In this document: one piece after another, positions 14,092-22,366 of the stretch
How positions within the stretch are numbered: the first letter of the stretch is position 1
How the letters are laid out: each line of letters starts with the position of its first letter
Virus record (IMG/VR): IMGVR_UViG_3300029267_002252
Coordinates: 1 to 64,000 of that record
DNA length: 64,000 nt
Origin: a virus
Reading direction: 5' to 3' (one strand)
The notes under the pieces: model-generated
The model's database searches: none
Seen by the model: only the letters and a program-made list of their open reading frames with translations
Told to the model about the DNA's origin: nothing
Program-made: the position numbers and the translations under genes

Positions 14092-15915
14092 ATGGCTGAA
14101 CCTGGAACAAGTACACTTGAAGGTGTGGAGAAGGGTACTGCCAAGGATGCCGGGATAGTGTACGAAGCTGTTGTCATTGAAGGCAACGATTTCGGAGGCA
14201 TCTTTGAGGAGAAATCTTTGTCGCAACCCACTGAGGGTTCGACGCAGAAGAAACCCGCCCAGCAGCAGACCAAGACGTTCAAAGAGAACGAAATAGCGAA
14301 GCCTACTTTTGATATTGATTTGTGGGCTTCGATGATGGAGTTCAATACTCGTCTTGCTCAGTGTGTGCGGTTGTATTCGCGCAATACTGTGGGGCTGGGG
14401 TGGAAAGTTACTTCTACAGTTACTATTAATCGGGAAGCACCCGATGAGCTTAAGCAGCGTTATGAGCTTGAAAAAATGATGTTACTAGACTTGTTGTTAA
14501 AACCGAATACGGATACGCCGTTTTCTGATTTATGCAATATGTTCATGACTGACAGATTGCTTATTGGAAATGGTTATATAGAAGTTGTCCGTAATCGAAA
14601 AGGTGACATCGTAGAGTTATATCATGCTAAATCCAGAACAATTCGTGTTCTTAAGAACGGGAATGGTTTTGTCCAGTTACGTGGAAACACTCTTCGTTAT
14701 TTCAAACATTTCGGAGAAACCCGTAATATGGATATGGACACCGGGGAACTCGGTGGAAGCGTGGGAATTAAGAAGCGCGCTTCAGAGATGATTCATTTCA
14801 AAGAATACAATACTGTAGATGACTTTTATGGAGTACCTCGTTATAAATCAACCGCACCTGCTATAATGGGTAATAGGGCTGCGGCTGAACGTAACCTGAA
14901 TTTCTTTCGTAACGATGCTGTTCCGAGAATGGCTCTTACAATATCTGGTGGGAAGCTTTCGCAAGATTCTGTGGACACAATTCAGAAATTCTTCAAAGCA
15001 TCCAAAGGAGTTTCTAATGCGCATCGCATGATGATTATTCAGGTGGATAGCGAAGCTACTCAGTTCACATCTCAAGCAAAGCCGGACGTTCAGTTGAAGC
15101 CGTTGACCGTTGGTGAGACGGATGACGCCAGTTTTCAGAATTATCGCATGCAGAACGATGAGGAAGTTCGCGAAGCATTTGGGATTGCGAAAGCGTTTTT
15201 TACTCCCGAGGACGTCAATAAAGCAGTTGCATATGCTACCAAGGAAATTACCAATGAGCAGGAGTTTGACCCGACGCAGAAACAGGTAGAGCACACATTT
15301 TACCATACGGTTATCATGGATATGTTCTCAAGTTCCGAAGGAGTGAATCAGAAAGACTTCTATTCAGTAATTAATAAAGCCAAGCAGTTTTTAGATGACG
15401 GAGTTCTCGAGCGCATACAGCGCAGACATTTCGGCGGCATATTCTTTTCGAAGTCCTCCCTGTCTGAAGAAGAGATGTGCCAGCATGAAACGCGTCGTAA
15501 GCGCAATGATTATGTTATCGATGTACTTCAGGCTACTGGACTTATGAAGTTTAATCGGATTCGTAAGGATGATGAGAATAATGATATACTTATGTTCGAG
15601 TCGCTCCCGTTAGTAAAGCTTGAGTTCGAGCGTCCGAAAGTTCTGGATGAAGCCGATAAAGCAGAAGTTCACGAGATTTATCTCGAGAATGGAGTTGTAA
15701 CTCCTAATGAAGTTCGTCAGGAGTTGGGTTTAGAACGTTATCCCGATGACCTCGATTTCGGCGATACTCCGATTCCATATTTCGATAAGGTCGGAGTCTA
15801 TACCGGTACAGGAAGTCAGGCGGTAGAGCCTGCTGCTGAACCGGACGATGAAGATGACGAGGATGGAACGGATGTAGACATTAATCCGGATGAAGGAGAT
15901 AATAACAATGAGTAG
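14092..15915 (+). CDS. portal protein
   Basis: Dodecameric ring at the capsid vertex through which DNA is packaged and to which the tail attaches. 607 aa. Typical HK97/PBSX-type blocks: N-terminal helical SMMEFNTRLAQCVRLYSRNTVGLGW, FMTDRLLIGNGYIEVVRN, ELYHAKSRTIRV, GVPRYKSTAPAIMGNRAAAERN, FFRNDAVPRMALTISGGKLS, and FQNYRMQNDEEVREAFGI followed by the long stem helix region. The N-terminal 65 residues are low-complexity and the C-terminal 30 are highly acidic, both probably disordered. The stop overlaps the start region of the protease gene by eight bases. Confidence 0.92.
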   Translation: MAEPGTSTLEGVEKGTAKDAGIVYEAVVIEGNDFGGIFEEKSLSQPTEGSTQKKPAQQQTKTFKENEIAKPTFDIDLWASMMEFNTRLAQCVRLYSRNTVGLGWKVTSTVTINREAPDELKQRYELEKMMLLDLLLKPNTDTPFSDLCNMFMTDRLLIGNGYIEVVRNRKGDIVELYHAKSRTIRVLKNGNGFVQLRGNTLRYFKHFGETRNMDMDTGELGGSVGIKKRASEMIHFKEYNTVDDFYGVPRYKSTAPAIMGNRAAAERNLNFFRNDAVPRMALTISGGKLSQDSVDTIQKFFKASKGVSNAHRMMIIQVDSEATQFTSQAKPDVQLKPLTVGETDDASFQNYRMQNDEEVREAFGIAKAFFTPEDVNKAVAYATKEITNEQEFDPTQKQVEHTFYHTVIMDMFSSSEGVNQKDFYSVINKAKQFLDDGVLERIQRRHFGGIFFSKSSLSEEEMCQHETRRKRNDYVIDVLQATGLMKFNRIRKDDENNDILMFESLPLVKLEFERPKVLDEADKAEVHEIYLENGVVTPNEVRQELGLERYPDDLDFGDTPIPYFDKVGVYTGTGSQAVEPAAEPDDEDDEDGTDVDINPDEGDNNNE

Positions 15916-18900
15916 AAAAAAAGTTGCTTTTAATACGCGAGTATTCAAAGCGTACACGAAAAAGGACGATTCTACCGGCGAAGAGAAAATGCATGTCGTG
16001 GCTATTGCCAGCGATTCTAAGCCGGACTGCGAAAATGACCGCATGAGCGAGCGGTGCATTGACGGGTTCGTCGAACAGTGTAATAGGGGAGTCGATATTC
16101 TCGACAACCATCGCTCAACATTCCCGATAGGCGTTACCAGCGAAGCCTGGAAGGAAGAGGAAGCCGATAAGGTAAATCTCGTTATTGATATCGAGCTGGA
16201 CGAAACCTTCCCGCAGAGCACCCGCCTGTTCCAGGATGTTCTCGAGGGCAGGGCGGAGTGGCAGATGAGCATTGGTGGTTATCTTGACCCCGATGCCGGG
16301 ATTGAGTATGAGATTAATAGTGAAGGTATTCGCGTCCGTGTTATTCATGGAATCGAGCTGGACCATATTGCTTGTACTCGAAAGAATCAAGCTTGCAATC
16401 AGCGCGCAGGATTCTTGCAGGCGATGATTAAGGATATCCTTGGCGGGATACCTGAGTTCAACCCTGCGAAATACCGCAAAGCTCTCGTCGCTATTCAGAA
16501 AGAGAATGGCGGTAACGGGAAGATTATTACTGGTCTTACCGGTAACGCTGATATGGACGAGCATTTCCACGAGTTCGCTATGTACGTAGTGGACGGGGAA
16601 GTCGTAGCCGGAGAGACCGGGATGTCGATATGGGGATTCGAAGGGACAGAACATACGCATACTATCAGTGACCTTATGAAAACTGATACTGCGCGTGAGC
16701 ACACGCACATTCTGATGATGGGTGTTGTGGAACTTTCTGTTGATAATCGTTTGACTGTCAAAGCTCTTCCTGAAGAAACTCTTTTTGGTGACGGAGCTTC
16801 GTATGATGAGTGGGCAACGAAAGTTCACAACATGTACGCGAAAAATGAAATCTCTGACGATTTAATGTATGCTTATATGAAGCAGCTCAGCGCACGCGCC
16901 GATGCATTCAAATCTGATTACGATAAATTTCGCAGGACTTTTGATGTCAAGAGTGTTGAGAAGTTCGTTGATTCCGCAGAGCGCCGTTTTAAGGATGTCC
17001 TGGAATGTGCGTGTAGCGGAAAATGCAGCGATAAAGAAGTTTATGATGAGGTAAGGCAGCAGTGCGCAGATATGTATGAGTATGGCTTGTACCTCGGAAA
17101 TATTATTACTGATAAGAGCGTTGAGACTACGGACGATGACGTTAAGCGTGTAGCGAAAGTCGCCCGCCAGATTGTTGATGACATAAATCATGCAAAGAAA
17201 CGCAGCGAAGTTATGTCTGATACGACGCTGGAAGACCAGGATTTTTTCGGAACAATTCTCAGGTTCTTGTCAGATGCTTTTGAAAAGACGGGCTACTACG
17301 ATGAAGAGTCTGCATCGTTCGCACTTACTGAAGTGAAGAGCCCATTTACAATAAAGGGAATAAAATTCCCAATGCCTAACGGTCCAATCGGTGATGCCAT
17401 CATGCGTACATCAGTTATTGCAGATGGGATTACCGGACAAGTAAGCAGGTTGTCCGACGACTACACTGTCGGCACGTCAAAAGCTGCCGGTGGGCACTTC
17501 CATAAATATATTGTCCGGAATCGTGACGGTAAGGGTATTGCGTTGAAATCCCTCGGACACACTCATTCAATAAGTGACCACAGGTTTATGGAAGAAGTCG
17601 AAAACCATGTCCATAAATTAGGAGGTGACGTCATGTCGGACAATATAATTGCTTTTGTTTCTCTTCCGCTCGCGGATGTCGAAGATAATATCAGTGCTTC
17701 GAAAGAAGTCAACGATTACGCGTGGGCTGACGGAGATGTTTTGAAATATCAACACCATTCTGACGGTAAGACAATTCTTCGCGGATTGATTGTATCAGCC
17801 GCAGAACTTCTTGGTGTTAAGGATGGCGGTAGAGTCGGTTCGGATGATGCCAAGGAGGTAGCTGCTCATTTGAATAAGCATTTTGAAGAATTTGATATAA
17901 CTCCTCCCGAAAAGCTTGCTTCTATCGCGAAACAAGGCTGGGCTTATTGTGTATGCCCGGACTGTGGATTTACTCAGGATAAAGAAGCCGGTGTTCCTTG
18001 CAGGACTATTGATTGTCCTGAGTGCGGTACTGCTTTGATGGGCAGTGATTCGCCGGGAGAAGTGAGCGAAAGTATTACGCTCAACAATTTTGCAATGCAT
18101 TTTGAGACGCAAGGCATAGAAATGCTATGGTTTAGTGAATTAATTGAAGGAGAATCCAATATGGGCAAGAAAATCGAAGACGAAGTCCAGGAGGATGTCG
18201 TTACTACTGATAAGGATAATAACGATGCTCCGACCGAGGACGCAGACAAAGACGTTACCAAAGAGGATGAAGCTGCGGATGCTTCTGACGGTGACGCTAC
18301 TGAAGGAGGAGATGACGCACCTGCTGAAGGCGGTGACGATGCTCCTGCTGAAGGTGAAGGCGATGCTCCTGCTGAAGGAGACGCTGAAAGTGATGACGCC
18401 GCACCTGCTGAAGGTGATGGTGATGCGCCTGCTGAAGGTGACGACGCTGCCGAAGGTGGTGACGCTGCCGAAGGCGATGCTGATGCTGATGCCGGTGACG
18501 GCGAAGCTGAAGGCGAAGGGGATGATGCCGAGGGTGGAGAAGAAAAGTCCATCTTTGACTCTATCCTCAAATCTCATCTGAAAACCAAAGAAGATGAGGA
18601 AGATGCTTCCGACGAAGGAGGCGATGACGAAGAGGGCGAAGCTGAAGGCGGAAACGCTGAAGGTGACGCGGGCGATGCAGAAGGAGAAGCTGGCAGCGAT
18701 TCTGACGCTGATGGTGAAGGTGACGCTGAAGAAAAAGAGCTTCCTCCTGTTCTTGACGGTATTGACGGATTCAGGTCTGCTCTCCAGCAGGCTATTGCTC
18801 TGGCCCTCGGTGGTCAGGCTGTGAGTCCCGAGCTTAAAAATCTGCTTGAGTCTATGGATAAGTATCTCACAGAGAAAGGTCTGCCCGACAGCTCTGTAAC

Positions 18901-19219
18901 TGCTGAGGATATTAACAAAGCGGTTACTGAGAAAACTGAAGCTGTGCTGAAGGATGTCGCTGGTGGCTTCGTGAAGACGCTGGAAGATATTGCGAAAGCA
19001 ATCTCCGTGTCAAGCGAACAGAATGCTGAGGTAAAGAAAACCCTGTCCGGACTCTCGAACAGAATTGCTGACCTTGAGGATGGGTCAAGTGGGAGTAACC
19101 AGAACAAAGAAGACGCCGGTGGCGAGGGCGGAGACGAAATCGATGAAGATAACGTTTTCCGTGGAATGTTCGGCAATCCTGCAAAACAGGCTTTTGGCAT
19201 GAGAGGTCAGAAGCAGTAA
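15908..19219 (+). CDS. prohead protease (XkdF/HK97-like) fused to scaffold protein
   Basis: Processes head proteins and, through its C-terminal part, guides capsid assembly. Start set at ATG 15908 (AAGGAG at 15893-15898). 1103 aa. Residues 1-165 resemble the XkdF-type head protease: His68 in ILDNHRSTFPIG and Ser121 in WQMSIGGYL are the likely catalytic pair, with ELDHIACTRKNQAC closing the domain. The middle has two His-x-His modules (coded at about 16556-16725 and 17488-17625) and a CPDCG ... CPECG zinc ribbon (near 17950-18050). Then come a long Ala/Glu/Gly/Asp repeat tract (18290-18730) and a C-terminal scaffold-like helical region ending in FRGMFGNPAKQAFG. The large size and multidomain make-up are unusual for a protease. 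In-frame internal starts may yield separate scaffold. Confidence 0.82.
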   Translation: MSRKKVAFNTRVFKAYTKKDDSTGEEKMHVVAIASDSKPDCENDRMSERCIDGFVEQCNRGVDILDNHRSTFPIGVTSEAWKEEEADKVNLVIDIELDETFPQSTRLFQDVLEGRAEWQMSIGGYLDPDAGIEYEINSEGIRVRVIHGIELDHIACTRKNQACNQRAGFLQAMIKDILGGIPEFNPAKYRKALVAIQKENGGNGKIITGLTGNADMDEHFHEFAMYVVDGEVVAGETGMSIWGFEGTEHTHTISDLMKTDTAREHTHILMMGVVELSVDNRLTVKALPEETLFGDGASYDEWATKVHNMYAKNEISDDLMYAYMKQLSARADAFKSDYDKFRRTFDVKSVEKFVDSAERRFKDVLECACSGKCSDKEVYDEVRQQCADMYEYGLYLGNIITDKSVETTDDDVKRVAKVARQIVDDINHAKKRSEVMSDTTLEDQDFFGTILRFLSDAFEKTGYYDEESASFALTEVKSPFTIKGIKFPMPNGPIGDAIMRTSVIADGITGQVSRLSDDYTVGTSKAAGGHFHKYIVRNRDGKGIALKSLGHTHSISDHRFMEEVENHVHKLGGDVMSDNIIAFVSLPLADVEDNISASKEVNDYAWADGDVLKYQHHSDGKTILRGLIVSAAELLGVKDGGRVGSDDAKEVAAHLNKHFEEFDITPPEKLASIAKQGWAYCVCPDCGFTQDKEAGVPCRTIDCPECGTALMGSDSPGEVSESITLNNFAMHFETQGIEMLWFSELIEGESNMGKKIEDEVQEDVVTTDKDNNDAPTEDADKDVTKEDEAADASDGDATEGGDDAPAEGGDDAPAEGEGDAPAEGDAESDDAAPAEGDGDAPAEGDDAAEGGDAAEGDADADAGDGEAEGEGDDAEGGEEKSIFDSILKSHLKTKEDEEDASDEGGDDEEGEAEGGNAEGDAGDAEGEAGSDSDADGEGDAEEKELPPVLDGIDGFRSALQQAIALALGGQAVSPELKNLLESMDKYLTEKGLPDSSVTAEDINKAVTEKTEAVLKDVAGGFVKTLEDIAKAISVSSEQNAEVKKTLSGLSNRIADLEDGSSGSNQNKEDAGGEGGDEIDEDNVFRGMFGNPAKQAFGMRGQKQ
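18161..19219 (+). CDS. nested scaffold protein from in-frame internal start
   Basis: AAGGAG (18147-18152) lies eight bases before an in-frame ATG at 18161 exactly where the protease/zinc-ribbon part ends and the charged scaffold region begins (MGKKIEDEVQEDVV). The product would be 352 aa: acidic repeat tract, helical C-terminal region, and FRGMFGNP tail. This is the lambda C/Nu3 arrangement, in which scaffold is made in excess from inside the protease gene. A second candidate start at 17633 has an even better SD (AGGAGGTGA, 17620-17628) and would give 528 aa. Confidence 0.6.
   Translation: MGKKIEDEVQEDVVTTDKDNNDAPTEDADKDVTKEDEAADASDGDATEGGDDAPAEGGDDAPAEGEGDAPAEGDAESDDAAPAEGDGDAPAEGDDAAEGGDAAEGDADADAGDGEAEGEGDDAEGGEEKSIFDSILKSHLKTKEDEEDASDEGGDDEEGEAEGGNAEGDAGDAEGEAGSDSDADGEGDAEEKELPPVLDGIDGFRSALQQAIALALGGQAVSPELKNLLESMDKYLTEKGLPDSSVTAEDINKAVTEKTEAVLKDVAGGFVKTLEDIAKAISVSSEQNAEVKKTLSGLSNRIADLEDGSSGSNQNKEDAGGEGGDEIDEDNVFRGMFGNPAKQAFGMRGQKQ
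18290..18730 (+). repeat. low-complexity Ala/Glu/Gly/Asp repeat tract in scaffold
   Basis: DNA is built from variants of gctcctgctgaaggtga and gatgctgaaggcga, encoding D-A-P-A-E-G and E-G-D-A units, broken once by a helical insert (KSIFDSILKSHLKTK). Near-identical neighbouring units make it prone to length change by slippage or recombination. Confidence 0.8.
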
Positions 19220-19269
19220 TTTGATTTTACTTTTTATTCCTAATTGCTTTTTGAAAAGGAGTTTATAGG

Positions 19270-20583
19270 ATGGACAACGAAGAAATCCTTAAAACAATCG
19301 AAACCGCTGATTTCCTGCATGGCGGTTTGCTTCATCCGAAGCAGCAGGACAAGTTCATCATGTACGTAAAGCAGTTCTCAACAATGCTTGACAATTGCCG
19401 CACAATCACGATGACTCAGAAACTCGAGGACATTGATAAAGTTCACATCGGTGAGCCTATCACTGAATCCGCTGCTGAAGCAACGGAACAGGGGTCCCCG
19501 AACAACGAAGGTGAGCCCAAATACAACAAGGTGACACTGACTGCCGTTAAGGTTCGGTCAACCTGGAATATTTCTACGGAAACGCTCCAGAATAACATCG
19601 AACAGGCCGGCTTTGAAGACACCATGATGCAGGGCATGACTCAGCGCATCGCGACTGACCTCGAGATGCTCGGTATCCAGGGTGATACCACTGCTGGTTC
19701 TGCAACGAAAGTTGCCCGCCTGCTCAACCGTCTCGACGGCTGGGACCTCCAGACTGAGAATTCTCATATTCTCGACGTTGCCGGCGCAAGCATTTCGAAA
19801 GATGTGTTCCGCGTCATGAAACGTCAGCTTCCGAAACAGTACCGCAATGACCCCGGCCTTCGCTGGATTATGTCTGACGCGCTGCTGGATGACTGGGTAG
19901 CTAGCCTGGCTGCTGACAAAGTTGCTGGTGTCTACGGGAACGCTGTCGAAGGACAGGGTCTCAACCCGCTCGGGATTCCTATCCTGACTGTTGAGATGAT
20001 TCCTGAAGACCTCCCCGTTTCTGCTGGAGCTGCTACTGCGGCTGAAGCAATCGGTTACAAATACGACCCGTTCGTAATTGTTGCTGGTTCCAACGATGCG
20101 CTTGACATCGATTTCACTGACTCGTCTGACGTCACCGTCAACGTAACCCTGACTCTGTCAGAAGGTACGCTGCACGCTGGTCAGGTGGCTAAGGAAATCA
20201 ATGCTGCTATCGCAACTGCTGGCGCTGCCGGTCTTGCGGAAGCAACCGCTGACAACCGCCTGAAGCTGAAAACGACTGAAACCGGTGTGGACACCGAGGT
20301 CATCGTTAACACTCCGGCGAACGGTGCTGAAACCACTCTCGGTATCAATGGTATCGATGTGGACGGTACTGACAGCGGCGGGACCGTTTTGGAAGGTTCC
20401 TTCATCTGGCTCGGCAACCCGCAGAACTTCATCTGTGGTATTCTTGCCGGAACTCGTATCTTCACGAAATTCAACGAGAAGAAAGACACGATTGAAAATA
20501 TCGTGTACAACCAGCTCGACGTGAAGGTTGAGAACCTCGATGCCATCGTGAAGGCTAAGAACGTCCGCCTGGCTTCAATCTAA
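19270..20583 (+). CDS. major capsid protein (HK97 fold) with inserted domain
   Basis: Forms the icosahedral shell. 437 aa; AAAAGGAG upstream. N-terminal TADFLHGGLLHPKQQDKFI and QFSTMLDNCRTI, then VRSTWNISTETLQNNIEQAGFEDTM, LRWIMSDALLDDWVASL and NPLGIPILTVEMIPED are the blocks expected of phage capsid proteins. The C-terminal WLGNPQNFICGI ... NIVYNQLDVKVENLDAIVK closes the fold. Residues about 268-345 (NDALDIDFTDSSDVTVNVTL ... ATADNRLKLKTTETG) read like a flagellin-IN-type beta domain inserted near the C-terminus, plausibly displayed on the shell. Codon use is the most C/G-ending of the window (AAC, CTC, CGC), as expected for the most highly expressed gene. Confidence 0.92.
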   Translation: MDNEEILKTIETADFLHGGLLHPKQQDKFIMYVKQFSTMLDNCRTITMTQKLEDIDKVHIGEPITESAAEATEQGSPNNEGEPKYNKVTLTAVKVRSTWNISTETLQNNIEQAGFEDTMMQGMTQRIATDLEMLGIQGDTTAGSATKVARLLNRLDGWDLQTENSHILDVAGASISKDVFRVMKRQLPKQYRNDPGLRWIMSDALLDDWVASLAADKVAGVYGNAVEGQGLNPLGIPILTVEMIPEDLPVSAGAATAAEAIGYKYDPFVIVAGSNDALDIDFTDSSDVTVNVTLTLSEGTLHAGQVAKEINAAIATAGAAGLAEATADNRLKLKTTETGVDTEVIVNTPANGAETTLGINGIDVDGTDSGGTVLEGSFIWLGNPQNFICGILAGTRIFTKFNEKKDTIENIVYNQLDVKVENLDAIVKAKNVRLASI

Positions 20584-20700
20584 GGTAGGCTCGTAGCCTA
20601 ATTTACGGGATACCTTAACGTGATAGGGAATGGGCAGCACTCTTGCACTAACAGTGTAGGAGTGCTGTACCTCCTTCCGATAAGTGTCCCAAATTGTTTT
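20581..20700 (+). terminator. structured intercistronic RNA after the capsid gene
   Basis: The capsid-downstream gap (20584-20723) contains nested inverted repeats: TAAGGTA (20581-20587, including the stop codon) with TACCTTA (20611-20617) enclosing TAGGCT-CGT-AGCCTA (20586-20600), then CAGCACTC (20635-20642) with GAGTGCTG (20660-20667) enclosing CACT-AACA-GTG. No T-run follows directly, so it may be an mRNA-stabilising or partial-termination element. Confidence 0.5.
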
Positions 20701-20723
20701 CCTTTTGAAGAGGAGTAGTTTCG

Positions 20724-21092
20724 ATGGCAGAATCAAGATATTTTGTGTATCAGGGCTCTGCTTCGTATTCGAAGATTGCTGATGATGGGTCAGCCGTTTA
20801 CCAGTTCAGACCTGGTAGTCCGGTAGAAGTGAAAAACTTCAATGACCAGATGAAATTCGCGGGAAACCCGGATTTTATTGAGACGGATAAGAAAGGTAAG
20901 CCCGTCGAAAACAGCGAACTTCCTACGAACAATGGCCCCGCTGGTGCTATCTCTTATGTGACGATGGGAGGGGAGAAACCTGCTCCGGCAGCCACACCCC
21001 CTGAACCCAAAGCAGAGGAGAAGCCTGCTGAACCCAAGAAAAAAACTTCCAGCGCTAAGAAAAAGAGCGCCAAGAAGAGCGCAGGGAAGTAG
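20724..21092 (+). CDS. hypothetical head-associated protein with Lys/Ala tail, 122 aa
   Basis: ATG with AGAGGAG upstream, after the structured gap. The N-terminal half (ESRYFVYQGSASYSKIADDGSAVYQFRPGSPVEV) looks like a small beta domain. The C-terminal 45 residues are Pro/Ala/Lys/Glu-rich and end in a histone-like SAKKKSAKKSAGK tail, likely disordered and able to bind DNA or acidic surfaces. Its position suggests a head decoration or head-tail joining role; family unrecognised. Confidence 0.55.
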   Translation: MAESRYFVYQGSASYSKIADDGSAVYQFRPGSPVEVKNFNDQMKFAGNPDFIETDKKGKPVENSELPTNNGPAGAISYVTMGGEKPAPAATPPEPKAEEKPAEPKKKTSSAKKKSAKKSAGK

Positions 21093-21101
21093 GAGACGCT
21101 G

Positions 21102-21941
21102 ATGTATCCGTTCAGATATTGCACTGTTGCTGAAGCCAAAGCCTATTCCGGAACGGAACAAGGGGTGGACGAAATACTCCGCCAAATTGAGCTTTGGAGT
21201 GAAACCATTAACCGTATTACAGGGAAGTGGTTTACCCCGCTTTACTTTGCGGGACAGATGGAGCAGTTGTATGATGGACGGTTTGTTATGCGTGGTAAGG
21301 TTCCTATCATTGAGATATCGGAACCAGTCGAAGCGGACTTTTCGCCTAACGGCGGATACAAGGATTTGCCTTTCGATACTGAGCACGTAGTTGTTCAGAG
21401 TGCTGAGGATAATGCTGAATACAGTTCGCTTTTATACAGTCAAGTCTCGGTAGCTGGTTACTTTGGTTGGCTTAATCATGCACGTACCAAAGTAACCACT
21501 ACCGTTACGACTGCTGCTGCGGAAGGTTCGGACACTCTTGTGTTCGACTCGACTGCGGGAATGAGCAAAGGAAGTGTCGTGCTCATTGATAATTATGTTT
21601 CTGCTATTATTTGCGAAGTATGCGATGACCATATTGTTAAAGTTGACCCGCTAGCCGAAAGCGTCGCAGTTGACGACGAGGTTATCGTGTTTGGACGCAT
21701 ACCTCGGGATATAGTTTATTGTACACAGGAACTCGTAGCCAAGAAAGGCGGAGGTCTCCAAGCGCAACGGAGTTACCAGTTTCAGCAGATGATGGTAAGT
21801 GAGACTACGGATAGTTATACGTACCGCTTAGCTGACCCAGGAGCTTCGGCATACGGGATTAATTCTGTCGGAACAGGAATTAACGAAGTTGATAAGATTT
21901 TGATGAGGTATCGTACGAACGTTGACGTGAGGCTTATATAA
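21102..21941 (+). CDS. head-tail connector/adaptor protein
   Basis: 279 aa, first of the connector genes after the capsid. The N-terminus (YPFRYCTVAEAKAYSG, IELWSETINRITGKWFTP) matches the helical start of HK97 gp6-type adaptors that bind the portal. An extra beta domain (EGSDTLVFDSTAGMSKGSVV ... DDEVIVFG, about residues 140-205) is inserted, similar to domains seen in the sheath gene here. The helical C-terminal half (DIVYCTQELVAKKGGG) resumes the adaptor. Stop overlaps the next start. Confidence 0.6.
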   Translation: MYPFRYCTVAEAKAYSGTEQGVDEILRQIELWSETINRITGKWFTPLYFAGQMEQLYDGRFVMRGKVPIIEISEPVEADFSPNGGYKDLPFDTEHVVVQSAEDNAEYSSLLYSQVSVAGYFGWLNHARTKVTTTVTTAAAEGSDTLVFDSTAGMSKGSVVLIDNYVSAIICEVCDDHIVKVDPLAESVAVDDEVIVFGRIPRDIVYCTQELVAKKGGGLQAQRSYQFQQMMVSETTDSYTYRLADPGASAYGINSVGTGINEVDKILMRYRTNVDVRLI

Positions 21942-22366
21942 TGAGTGACCCGTTAGTATCTTCGATTGATTATGATGCTCTTCCGATGAGGATGGCATTA
22001 GCTAAAATCAAGATAGCACAGCTCCGTATGAGCCACACTCATGTTGATAGAGTTTACGGAGAAGCCGTAGGGAAAGAAGAGCGCAAGACTGTTACTGTAT
22101 ATGGTCAGAACAACTCCGCAGCGATTAAGCGGAAAACAGCGACTTCTACTGGTGATAGGATTAATACTGCCGGGCATCTTGTATTCAAGAAGAAGGACCT
22201 GGACGATGCCGGAGTAGTTTTAAGAACCGGTGATTATATTATAGAAATTGCCGGAGCAAAAGTAAATTTTGAAATTGTCGAAGTTCGCCCTGAGAGTATT
22301 CTCGGGGGGAAACAGCGTTTAATATATGCAGACTACATGGCTGCAAAAGAAAGGTCGTCAGTATAA
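21941..22366 (+). CDS. probable head-closure/neck protein, 141 aa
   Basis: ATG overlaps the adaptor stop, and the stop overlaps the next gene. The C-terminal part (GHLVFKKKDLDDAGVVLRTGDYIIEIAGAKVNFEIVEV) is a beta-rich domain like the stopper/head-closure proteins that follow the adaptor. Assignment is by position and composition; no diagnostic motif is seen. Confidence 0.5.
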   Translation: MSDPLVSSIDYDALPMRMALAKIKIAQLRMSHTHVDRVYGEAVGKEERKTVTVYGQNNSAAIKRKTATSTGDRINTAGHLVFKKKDLDDAGVVLRTGDYIIEIAGAKVNFEIVEVRPESILGGKQRLIYADYMAAKERSSV

